From Vibrio penaeicida (lineage in GTDB: Bacteria; Pseudomonadota; Gammaproteobacteria; Enterobacterales; Vibrionaceae), in NCBI RefSeq assembly GCF_002933855.1, contig NZ_BFAQ01000057.1, positions 15,545 through 72,861 on the forward strand: a stretch of DNA of 57,317 bases, given 5' to 3'. Within the stretch, counting starts at the first letter, position 1. Every line of letters starts with the position of its first letter. The position numbers and the translations under genes were made by a program. Shown here piece after piece: positions 50,226-57,317 of the stretch. The notes beneath the pieces are model-generated. The model made no database searches. It saw nothing but the letters and a program-made list of their open reading frames with translations, and had not been told where the DNA came from.

Positions 50226-51368
50226 TTACTGCCCGAGTTTTTTCAGGAATTCGAGGCGCTCTTTCTCTTGCTCTGTGGGCTGATATGGCTCATCACTCAG
50301 TAGGGAAACGTCAAACGAACCTAACGAATACGACGGTTGTTCGCTAACGCCAAAACCTGTTTTCTGACCGGGAAAATCAGACAATTTTTCTAATTGAAGG
50401 TAACGCAGTTCGAATTCGAAATCCCCACCTTGTTGAGTGCCATTTTTTAACGAACTATTTTTTAACGAGCTGTTTTTTAAAACACTGCTGTGCGCCTTCA
50501 AATGTATTTCTTGGCTCCCTTCTGCTAACGTCTTTGTTTCACGTAGCGATGCAATCGGTTTGCCGCTTGCCGAGAATAGGCTAGCCCGAAGTCGAAACGT
50601 CCCGCTCTTTTTGACATCCAACTGAACAGGGATGAGCATGTCGGGACCTTCGCTACCTAATGTGTCTACGCCCGTAATTTTTCCAACTGGAACGTAGAAG
50701 CGAAAATCGCCTGTCAGAACATCATCTCCTTGTGCGAACGTGACTTTGGCTTTTACGCGGATTTCTTCTGGCCAATCTTCGCTCGATTTAAATATCGCTT
50801 CTGCGCGGTTAACGGTTTGGCTAGCAATGCTTTTCCCGTTCTCTACTCCCCGTAAATCAAACGATACTTGCTGGATATCCAGTGGCGAATCTATCGCGAT
50901 GCGAATCGGGTTAGGGTAAAAGTAACGATATTGTTCCAGCCTCAATGACGCTTTATGCTTACCATCTAAAATAGGTAATTCCACTTTGTGGTATCGATTT
51001 GGATCAAGGGTAATTGGGTTGTCGTCATTAAGCGGTGGCGAGTACGTAGGGTGCTTCAGCTCTTCACTATAAGCACTCGCTATCAACGAAAATTGCTGTT
51101 TTATTGGTACCTCTAGTTCAATGGGCTGCTCTGGGAGATCCATAACCTGATCGGGCTGCTCAAATTGGGGAACCTCGGCCTCGTTTTCTTTGAGTTTCAC
51201 CGCCATTTCTTGTTTGGGTTGACTGTATTTTTCGGAGGTGCTGCCCTTAATGGTGTCTTTGTCATACGACAGATACGTCACCAAAGCCACTAGAATTATG
51301 GCAACAGTAATGACAAAGCTTCTTACATAAATATTTCCAGATAAAAATGCAGAGCCAAACACTTTCAT
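50226..51368 (-). CDS. Single-span membrane protein of unknown function
   Basis: About 380 residues from the ATG at 51368 (an upstream TTG is weaker). A membrane helix (about 15-35, VRSFVITVAIILVALVTYLS) anchors a large outer domain that looks beta-rich (about 90-370, for example YHKVELPILDGKHKASLRLE and RIAIDSPLDIQQVSFDL). SSLKN is repeated three times in the middle of the C-terminal part. It follows the lipase-like gene in the same direction. Lipase foldases also have one N-terminal helix, but their outer domain is helical, so I do not call it one. Confidence 0.6.
   Translation of the reverse strand: MKVFGSAFLSGNIYVRSFVITVAIILVALVTYLSYDKDTIKGSTSEKYSQPKQEMAVKLKENEAEVPQFEQPDQVMDLPEQPIELEVPIKQQFSLIASAYSEELKHPTYSPPLNDDNPITLDPNRYHKVELPILDGKHKASLRLEQYRYFYPNPIRIAIDSPLDIQQVSFDLRGVENGKSIASQTVNRAEAIFKSSEDWPEEIRVKAKVTFAQGDDVLTGDFRFYVPVGKITGVDTLGSEGPDMLIPVQLDVKKSGTFRLRASLFSASGKPIASLRETKTLAEGSQEIHLKAHSSVLKNSSLKNSSLKNGTQQGGDFEFELRYLQLEKLSDFPGQKTGFGVSEQPSYSLGSFDVSLLSDEPYQPTEQEKERLEFLKKLGQ
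50443..50487 (-). repeat. 15-bp tandem repeat
   Basis: Three 15-bp units, each starting with TTTTTTAA on the plus strand, encode SSLKN three times in the membrane protein. Six-base homopolymer runs make it a slippage-prone tract. Confidence 0.7.
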
Positions 51369-51456
51369 AAATGAATCTCGGTTAAAGAATAAAACTGGGC
51401 TCTGCCAAATCACAGAACCCAACTAACTGCTGTGCAACGCTTAATATAACGCACCT

Positions 51457-52518
51457 TTATTGAGCACCCTCAAGCAAGTTGTACGTTAACTGAGACATCG
51501 ATTGAGAATCTGAGTGTTGGACATAACGATACACGCTGCTCGACCACCAAGAGCTCTGATCTTCTGTATTAACTGTAACGGTTTTGCCGTTACTTAAACT
51601 CAAATTGGCGCGTGCCGTGGTCACTTTGCCTTCGTGCTTGTTATCGATAAGGGAGCTGTGAGAATAATCCTCACCCATAAGCAAAGGATAATGCTGCGCC
51701 ATAAAGCGGGTTACACCACGAGACTGAGCAGTAACCTTGCCATTAAGCCCGACAAACGCAGAACAACTGTTGTAGCTGCCCGCTGACTTTGCGCCACAAC
51801 TGGAATGCGCAGCGACTACGCCATCGTCGTGCCCAGGAAGGAAGCCTGCTGTTAGCCCCCAGAAATCTGAGCTATCACCAACAATACGTACGCGTGGGAC
51901 TCGACTATCTGGTGTCGCGGAAAGTTGTCTCGCGTTTGCCACTTTTAAATCGTTCAATACACCAGTATTGCCCGATGTCGGTACCATGCCCAACCACAAT
52001 GACAGAGCTTGCCTAAGTGTCCAATTACCTGCACCGCCGCCTTCTGCAGCGTTAATCGCAATATCGGCCAATTCTGAACCGCCGCCTGCACCCGCAAAAT
52101 CTACCGTAGCGATAATGTTGAGTGGCGTTAAGCCTGCGTTTTCAAGCCAGCGTTTTTGGTTATCCAAAATGTGTCGTGCAATAAGATCGCCCGTAGAATG
52201 CGTAACAAAAATGCAGCCGTTCGCGCAGGTATTGTTGCGAGAAAGTGATTGAAGCTTTGGCCAAACATAGTCTGATGCAATTTTACCTTGGATCCGTTCA
52301 TGAGAAGGCCAATCGATACGCTCATCAGAGCGAGATAGCCAATACGATCGCCAACCTTCTTCACCCGCTAATGCGACCTGTTGAGCGTTTGGTTTTTCGC
52401 TCAACTGGTCGGCATTAAAACCGTGAATAAGGATAACAGGGTGTTGTGAAATGGCGGCTGAAGCGCCTGTAGAAATGCATGCCATAAGACATGCTAGAGA
52501 GCAGATTAACTTCTTCAT
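51457..52518 (-). CDS. Secreted lipase-like alpha/beta hydrolase
   Basis: 353 residues, signal peptide to about residue 22 (STGASA-AISQ). HPVILIHGFN is the oxyanion loop strand, and the nucleophile elbow is THSTGD with Ser108, where the first glycine of GxSxG is Thr. A late HYPLLMGEDYSHSSL may supply the His, and GHDDGVVAAHSSC resembles the calcium/second-Asp region of extracellular lipases. Four cysteines suggest disulfides. It is the upstream gene of a two-gene unit with the membrane protein 88 bp later. Substrate not determinable. Confidence 0.75.
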   Translation of the reverse strand: MKKLICSLACLMACISTGASAAISQHPVILIHGFNADQLSEKPNAQQVALAGEEGWRSYWLSRSDERIDWPSHERIQGKIASDYVWPKLQSLSRNNTCANGCIFVTHSTGDLIARHILDNQKRWLENAGLTPLNIIATVDFAGAGGGSELADIAINAAEGGGAGNWTLRQALSLWLGMVPTSGNTGVLNDLKVANARQLSATPDSRVPRVRIVGDSSDFWGLTAGFLPGHDDGVVAAHSSCGAKSAGSYNSCSAFVGLNGKVTAQSRGVTRFMAQHYPLLMGEDYSHSSLIDNKHEGKVTTARANLSLSNGKTVTVNTEDQSSWWSSSVYRYVQHSDSQSMSQLTYNLLEGAQ

Positions 52519-52666
52519 TTTATAGTTTCTCTTGTGTGTTATAAAAACAACAACAAGAATAGAAGTAAATTATTTAATTACTAAGGCAATAATGTCACAA
52601 CTCATAATAAATGTTAAAAAATTGTAACATTGTCGCAAATTTTACCAATACAGTCAGCAGTTACTC

Positions 52667-54124
52667 TCATAGCCCGCCCATCAGCATATACTTAGTTTCT
52701 AGATAGTCTTCAATGCCTTGGCGCGCACCTTCACGCCCAAGCCCCGACTCTTTTACACCACCAAATGGGGCAACTTCTGTTGAAATCAGACCCTCATTGA
52801 TCCCTATCATACCTGCCTCCAGCTGCTCTGAAACCTGCCAGCTTCGTCTTAAGGATTGAGAATAGAAGTAAGCCACTAATCCAGCATCTGTCTGGTTGGC
52901 GCGCTCTATGACTTCCTCTTCTGTATCGAAGGTAAAAATCGCGGCAAGAGGTCCAAAGGTTTCTTCATTTGCGACTCTCATATCGTCGGTCATTCCGGTC
53001 ACTATCATGGGAGAACAAAACAGATTGACCGGCTTTTCTTTAGAGCCCAGTACAAGGCTTGCCCCTTTTTCCAAAGCATCGTTTAAATGGTCATAAACCT
53101 TATCCAGCCCCGCTTGATTGATCATCGAACCAATCTGGTTATCGGGGTTGAGCCCATCGCCTACTTTAAGCGTTTCAAACGCCACCTTAAGTTTGGAGAC
53201 GAAGGTGTCCTGAACCGATCGATGGACAAATATGCGATTCGCACAGACACAGGTTTGCCCTGCATTTCGAAGCTTAGCAATCAACGTCCCTTGAACCGCA
53301 GCATCTAAATCCGCGTCTTCAAACACAATAAATGGCGCATTGCCACCCAGTTCTAAAGAGAGTTTTTTCACGGAACCGGATGATTGAGACATCAGCAGTT
53401 TGCCCACTTGAGTTGAGCCAGTAAATGAGACTTTGCGAACGGCTTTGCTGTCGGTGAAAGCTCCACCAATGCCTGCCGCATCTCCAGTGAGAATATTGAA
53501 AACGCCAGATGGAATCCCAGCCTCTTCAGCTAAAGCACCCAGCGCCAAAGCAGTAAATGGCGTATCGGGAGCGGGTTTGAGCACAACGGTGCAACCTGCC
53601 GCTAAAGCGGGACCGCATTTTCTTGTGATCATCGCAGCAGGGAAATTCCATGGGGTTATCGCCCCTACCACTCCAACTGGCTCTTTAGCAATAACAATCC
53701 GAGCGTCGGGCTTATGAGAAGGGATAGTTTCCCCGTAAGCACGTTTGGCTTCTTCAGCAAACCATTCAATAAAGCTCGCCGCGTACGCAACTTCACCTTT
53801 TGCTTCGTGAATGGATTTACCTTGTTCGGTTGTGATGATGGTGGCGAGATCGTCACTGTTATCCTGAATCAGTTCAAACCACTTCTTAAGCAAGTTGCTG
53901 CGCGCTTTGGCAGTAAGAGAGCGCCATTCTTTCTGTGCCAGGCTGGCTTTCGCAATGCACTGTTCAGCTTCTTCTCTGCCAAAAACAGGGACCTGACCAA
54001 TCTTTTGACCCGTTGCCGGGTTGTACACGGGTTGTTGTTCAGCCGCCTCTCCGATCCAGTTCCCATCGACATAGCAAAGCTGTTTGAACAAATCCATATT
54101 TTGCAGTTTCACAGAGTACTCCAT
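52667..54124 (-). CDS. gabD: NAD(P)-dependent succinate-semialdehyde dehydrogenase-type ALDH
   Basis: 485 residues, the GabD length. Landmarks: PWNFPAAMITRKCGPALAAGC, SFTGSTQVGKLL, catalytic base LELGGNAPFIVFEDADLD and catalytic Cys in NAGQTCVCANRIFV. FGPLAAIFTFD and the C-terminal PFGGVKESGLGREGA are typical of GabD. It oxidises succinate semialdehyde or related aldehydes. In this taurine-rich window a sulfoacetaldehyde dehydrogenase (SafD-like) role is also conceivable, since such enzymes belong to the same superfamily and the upstream region carries CGGAACAAATC like the pta and xsc promoters. Confidence 0.85.
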   Translation of the reverse strand: MEYSVKLQNMDLFKQLCYVDGNWIGEAAEQQPVYNPATGQKIGQVPVFGREEAEQCIAKASLAQKEWRSLTAKARSNLLKKWFELIQDNSDDLATIITTEQGKSIHEAKGEVAYAASFIEWFAEEAKRAYGETIPSHKPDARIVIAKEPVGVVGAITPWNFPAAMITRKCGPALAAGCTVVLKPAPDTPFTALALGALAEEAGIPSGVFNILTGDAAGIGGAFTDSKAVRKVSFTGSTQVGKLLMSQSSGSVKKLSLELGGNAPFIVFEDADLDAAVQGTLIAKLRNAGQTCVCANRIFVHRSVQDTFVSKLKVAFETLKVGDGLNPDNQIGSMINQAGLDKVYDHLNDALEKGASLVLGSKEKPVNLFCSPMIVTGMTDDMRVANEETFGPLAAIFTFDTEEEVIERANQTDAGLVAYFYSQSLRRSWQVSEQLEAGMIGINEGLISTEVAPFGGVKESGLGREGARQGIEDYLETKYMLMGGL

Positions 54125-54153
54125 TAGGAAAAGTGGTTAACTGCCTAATAGTT

Positions 54154-54175
54154 GTTCTAAATTCCGGAACAAATC
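54154..54175 (-). promoter_or_regulatory. Upstream motif of the ALDH gene
   Basis: GTTC-N9-GAAC surrounds TTCCGGAA (54162-54169) and continues into CGGAACAAATC. GGAACAAAT (54166-54174) is also found before pta (2572-2580) and xsc (22089-22097). A weak candidate operator. Confidence 0.35.
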
Positions 54176-54329
54176 AACCCATTTTTTATTAAACAGTGAC
54201 ATGTATACCCAATCAACTTGAAGGTTCTGCCTAGAAAACACCCGAAAATTGGTTGGATTTTTTTTACTTGATATAGAACAACGTCCTGTATAGAATGCGC
54301 AATCTCAAAAATAACAAGGCAGTAAGTAT

Positions 54330-54851
54330 ATGAAAAAGCAAGGTGGTTTTACTCTAATTGAGTTAATGGTGATTATCGTTATTCTCGGTATTTTGGCAGT
54401 CGCGGCACTTCCGAGACTCATCAACCTGACAGAGGAATCGAAAGAGTCAGTATCGGCTCAAATTGCCTCAACGTTCTCTCGTTCTGTTGAGTACGTATCC
54501 AAAGCTCATGACCTACAGGGTCACACTGGTACCGTGACAATGGACGACGGGTCGACGGTTAACTTTAAAGATCGTTCGGACGATAAAGTCGAAATCATGG
54601 AATATCCAGTTGTAAAAAACCGCTCTCAGTGTGTTGATATGTGGAACACCGTTACAACAAGCCCACGCGCCACAACAGATAAGGCACTGGCTCAAAGCTC
54701 CATGATTGCATCATTTGAAAAAGGCGAGTGTCGTTTTGACTATTACAACGATTACAGCCGTGTGACATACAAATCAGGTGATGGCATTGTCACTTACAGC
54801 CTAGACAATAAAGAGAAAGGCGAGCTTCCAGGGCACCCAATCGACGACTAA
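54330..54851 (+). CDS. Type IV pilin-like protein
   Basis: 173 residues with a canonical class III leader KKQGG-FTLIELMVIIVILGILAVAALPRL: prepilin peptidase cuts before Phe, and Glu5 of the mature protein is present. The C-terminal half has two cysteines (RSQCVDM and KGECRFDY) that likely form the D-loop disulfide. The length and short leader resemble MSHA-type pilins of Vibrio. No assembly genes are nearby, so it is an orphan (minor) pilin or a gene drifted from an msh cluster. A terminator follows. Confidence 0.85.
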   Translation: MKKQGGFTLIELMVIIVILGILAVAALPRLINLTEESKESVSAQIASTFSRSVEYVSKAHDLQGHTGTVTMDDGSTVNFKDRSDDKVEIMEYPVVKNRSQCVDMWNTVTTSPRATTDKALAQSSMIASFEKGECRFDYYNDYSRVTYKSGDGIVTYSLDNKEKGELPGHPIDD

Positions 54852-54944
54852 TGGATAAATATATATGTGAGGGTTACGGCTTAGTGATATGCTTATCAGC
54901 AATGATTAACGGAGCCGCAGCCATATTTATCATGATGTGATTTT

Positions 54945-54968
54945 AGCCCGTCAAGCACGGGCTTTTTT
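54945..54968 (+). terminator. Terminator after the pilin gene
   Basis: AGCCCGT-N5-ACGGGCTTTTTT: perfect 7-bp stem with six T. Confidence 0.88.
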
Positions 54969-55038
54969 GTGCGTGCTTAATTGAGTGGGTTTAGCCGATT
55001 TCAATTTGATAATTTAACCGCATTGAATAAGGAGTGAT

Positions 55039-55158
55039 TTGGAAAAACGAATTAAAATCAAGGAGGCGTTTCAGCCATCGCATTACGTCAGAATCATGCT
55101 GAACACAGCCAAAGAACGTGATGCGGTTATAGCCTTACGAGTTGTCAGTACAGGTTAA
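55039..55158 (+). CDS. Possible small ORF, 39 residues
   Basis: A TTG start behind AAGGAGTGA gives a 39-residue product beginning MEKRIKIKEAFQPSHYVRIM. The ribosome site is good, but the start is TTG and the gene is isolated. I recognise no family, and it could be a remnant. Confidence 0.3.
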   Translation: MEKRIKIKEAFQPSHYVRIMLNTAKERDAVIALRVVSTG

Positions 55159-55219
55159 AATCATTTACCTTGCTGGTTAATACAAAGATCTAATACATTA
55201 ACTTATCGTATTTTTTCTT

Positions 55220-56428
55220 TTAACTTGAAAATAAATCGGGCTTATGAAGATAAAAACCTTGTGCAAAGTCTACTTCTAGATTTTGAACGACTTCTAAAAC
55301 ATCTTTGGAGTGAACATATTCCGCAACCGTTTTAGCACCTAATTCCTTCGCCATATTTACGACGTTTTTAGTTATCATCCGAGATTCATTCGAAGTATCT
55401 ATATTTTTAATTAAAGAACCGTCTATTTTTATGATATCAGGTTTAAGATTTAAAATATTTTCCATACTAGAATATCCGCTACCAAAATCATCTATTGCAA
55501 TCTTGCAGTTGTATTCTCTTATTTTGTTCACAAATTTATTTACAATTGTATAGTCAGTGATAAAGTCAGATTCTAGTATCTCAAATATAATATTTTGGGG
55601 TTTATGGAACTGTTTAACTTTTTCATATAAATAGTTAACAAATTTTTTATTGTCTATATCTTCGTAAGATATATTTATACTGAACTCCATATCAACATAT
55701 TGAAATTGCTGTATCGATTTTTCAACCATCATATGCATCATGGATTCATAAAGCTTAATGTTTTTAGCCATGGATAGGTAGCTGAATGCCGATTGAAGCG
55801 TCTTGTTTCTTTCATCTTCCAACCTCATTAAGCACTCGTACTTTGATAAGTTAAGTGAGGTTGTGTCAAAAATGCCTTGAACGTGAGGAATAACCCCATT
55901 ATTTTCTACTACGTCCTTCAGAAAGATAATGTCGTCAAGTAATTTTTCCTGTTCCTCTTCTTTGTAAGAGACAGTAAGCATATCTAAGTTAATGTCAATT
56001 ATCTTGTCTATTGCAGTCAAAGAATCATAGGCTTTATGCTCAATTGCCAAGTCTTTAATTGAGCGTCGGATAAAGCTAAAGGCAGTATTAATATAATGAG
56101 TTGGTAACCCTATTTTTACATGCACTTCACTTATGTAATTTAATCGATCAAAATATTTTTGGTCGTATTTACCATCGAAAAGTTGATAGATCCATACTGA
56201 AATACTTTCTTTATGCCGGTTTAAAACCTTGTCACACCCTAAGAATCTCGTTGCGTACTTAAATTTAAAAATTGACGTGTAAAAATCATCCAATAAAAGA
56301 TGCATTTTTTCTTCAATGATCGGCTGTACTTTTTTTAAATGTAAAGCATCGTCTTCGGTGAACTGATAGTACTTTAGTACCTTGCTATAATTTTTAGTGC
56401 TTTGTTCCGTCTCTACATGATACTTCAC
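55220..56428 (-). CDS. Globin-coupled sensor EAL phosphodiesterase
   Basis: 402 residues. The N-terminal protoglobin-like domain (about 15-160) has the proximal heme histidine in EVHVKIGLPTHYINTAFSFIR. The C-terminal EAL domain (about 175-400) has the signature Glu in YECLMRLED (the AL of EAL is CL), the Asn in SINISYED, Glu in FEILESD, the DDFGSG pair, KIDGSLI and AEYVHS, and the final QGF. All metal and catalytic residues I can place are kept, so c-di-GMP hydrolysis under oxygen or NO control is likely. The gene is clearly more AT-rich than its neighbours, suggesting transfer. Confidence 0.82.
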   Translation of the reverse strand: MKYHVETEQSTKNYSKVLKYYQFTEDDALHLKKVQPIIEEKMHLLLDDFYTSIFKFKYATRFLGCDKVLNRHKESISVWIYQLFDGKYDQKYFDRLNYISEVHVKIGLPTHYINTAFSFIRRSIKDLAIEHKAYDSLTAIDKIIDINLDMLTVSYKEEEQEKLLDDIIFLKDVVENNGVIPHVQGIFDTTSLNLSKYECLMRLEDERNKTLQSAFSYLSMAKNIKLYESMMHMMVEKSIQQFQYVDMEFSINISYEDIDNKKFVNYLYEKVKQFHKPQNIIFEILESDFITDYTIVNKFVNKIREYNCKIAIDDFGSGYSSMENILNLKPDIIKIDGSLIKNIDTSNESRMITKNVVNMAKELGAKTVAEYVHSKDVLEVVQNLEVDFAQGFYLHKPDLFSS

Positions 56429-56673
56429 TAAAGTGTCTTCCCATTAAATATGCTTTTAAAATCAATCAATACTGATTTTTTATGTAAATCACTTTACATA
56501 TTAATGATAGTCTTTGTTTTTTGATTTAGACAAGAAAACACAGAACTATTTTAAGAACCTTAGGTTCAGATAATATGTGCAGTACTACGTAGACAGGGTT
56601 GATGAAAACAACTAGATAAATTCTCACCAGAGATTATCAATAGATGGCTTGGATGAAGGTTTCTAAGAAATTT

Positions 56674-56701
56674 CCCCCACTCATATCACTGAGTGAGGGG
56701 G
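56674..56701 (-). terminator. Hairpin after the SRPBCC gene
   Basis: CCCCC-ACTCA-N6-TGAGT-GA-GGGGG: a 10-bp stem with a 2-nt bulge, 5 bp past the stop codon. No long T run on the minus strand, so terminator strength is uncertain. The remaining gap to the EAL start (56429-56673) holds no gene I can see. Confidence 0.55.
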
Positions 56702-56706
56702 TCGAA

Positions 56707-57141
56707 TTAAATATTCTGTTCATTTGGGTGAGGCACTCCTTTCCCTGTTTCTAAGTAGCTTTTTAGGCTCAAACCAAGAAACAACCCCCACTTACAATTA
56801 CAGTGTCCGAAGAAGGCTCCCAACTCTGGCCACCCTTCATGGGTAAAGCTCAGCGCTGCACCTCGATCGTCCTCTTTAATGACAAAAGAGAAATGTCCCA
56901 TGTCTGCCCATGGTCCTTCTACGCATTGCCAAACCACTTTTCGGTTCGTTTCCAATGAGATCAGCTGCATTTCCATTTTGTGGTCACACTGAGGACCAAA
57001 GAAAAACGAAAGGTTCTCGCCTATCTGTTGTGTCGCTTCTGCCTTTGTCCACCATGAAGATAAGCCTTCAGAAGACGTGACCGCTTGAAACAATTTTTCA
57101 GGGGTCGATTCAATGACAATGTGATGATGTATCTTTTCCAT
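56707..57141 (-). CDS. SRPBCC/AHSA1-domain protein
   Basis: About 144 residues from the ATG at 57141, which has AAGGAAAG upstream; a longer start is not needed. The START-like fold is shown by IVIESTPEKLFQAVTSSEGLSSWWTKAEA, VWQCVEGPWADMGHFSFVI and LSFTHEGWPELGAFFGHCNCKWGLFLGLSLKSYLETG. AHSA1-type proteins bind hydrophobic ligands; some are regulated with ArsR genes, but no ArsR gene is in the window. Function not assignable further. Confidence 0.85.
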   Translation of the reverse strand: MEKIHHHIVIESTPEKLFQAVTSSEGLSSWWTKAEATQQIGENLSFFFGPQCDHKMEMQLISLETNRKVVWQCVEGPWADMGHFSFVIKEDDRGAALSFTHEGWPELGAFFGHCNCKWGLFLGLSLKSYLETGKGVPHPNEQNI

Positions 57142-57187
57142 GTTACTTTCCTTAGTTATGTACACCAAAAGGTGTACTATTTACTTC

Positions 57188-57213
57188 AAAAAAAAAGCAC
57201 TAATCCAGTGCTT
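57188..57213 (-). terminator. Terminator of a gene beyond the right edge
   Basis: AAGCACT-N5-AGTGCTT preceded by an A run that reads as T8-9 on the minus strand, so it should end a leftward gene whose body lies outside the window. Confidence 0.65.
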
Positions 57214-57317
57214 AGTTTTGCTCAAACTTATTGGCTATACCCAAGTAACCTCAGGGTACTTGGTTCAGCGAGAATTAACTGGCTTTCAGGCAAGGCAACG
57301 ATATGAAGATCTAGTCA

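Noticed and set aside
50226..51422. Lipase-specific foldase assignment for the membrane protein
   Set aside because: Only the N-terminal anchor fits; the outer domain appears beta-rich, whereas foldases are helical.

Overview
The window looks like part of a Vibrio-type marine gammaproteobacterial chromosome. The reasons are moderate GC, close Vibrio/Enterobacterales-like CreBCD, GrxB, Nfi, PEBP and cold-shock proteins, and a dense mix of catabolic operons with accessory defence and secretion genes. The species is not determinable from sequence alone. I found no rRNA, tRNA, CRISPR array or insertion sequence.

Left part (1-10.4 kb). A leftward operon encodes an IclR regulator, a PhnR-like GntR/UTRA regulator and an EamA/DMT permease cut by the window edge. 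Divergent from it are pta (phosphate acetyltransferase) and a TauE/SafE exporter, followed by creB-creC-creD. An MFS transporter and a divergent HTH regulator follow.

10.4-19.2 kb. A cold-shock gene with a long leader comes first, then two tiny coupled ORFs. Next are a lipoprotein gene interrupted by an in-frame amber codon, an alpha/beta-hydrolase lipoprotein and glutaredoxin 2. A secreted YwqJ-like nucleic-acid deaminase toxin follows with a MORN/YwqK-like immunity gene, whose 3' end overlaps endonuclease V, a repair enzyme for deaminated DNA. PEBP and AraC genes close the region.

19.2-34.9 kb. CobS/CobT-like AAA+/VWA genes without CobN lie divergent from a taurine catabolism locus: xsc, tauX-tauY (taurine dehydrogenase) and tauK-tauL-tauM (TRAP importer). 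With pta and tauE 20 kb away this gives a complete route: taurine uptake, oxidative deamination to sulfoacetaldehyde, cleavage to acetyl phosphate plus sulfite, conversion to acetyl-CoA, and sulfite export. A shared motif GGAAC-N4-yrTwTCG sits before pta, xsc and tauX and probably ties them into one regulon. An IclR gene and a divergent tripartite tricarboxylate transporter operon ending in a gamma-glutamyltransferase follow.

34.9-42.9 kb. This stretch holds secreted and surface proteins, including a calcium-repeat metalloprotease lipoprotein, plus MarR, a chemoreceptor with an NrtS-like membrane domain and an M50 site-2 protease.

42.9-50.1 kb, the standout region. A retron operon runs leftward as a WGR-HEAT protein, a SWIM zinc-finger protein, a strongly folded msr-msd ncRNA, a reverse transcriptase with a C-terminal two-helix membrane anchor, and then the M50 protease 35 bp downstream.

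50.1-57.3 kb. This end holds a membrane protein and a lipase-like hydrolase, a GabD-like aldehyde dehydrogenase, an orphan type IV pilin, a globin-coupled EAL phosphodiesterase and an SRPBCC protein.
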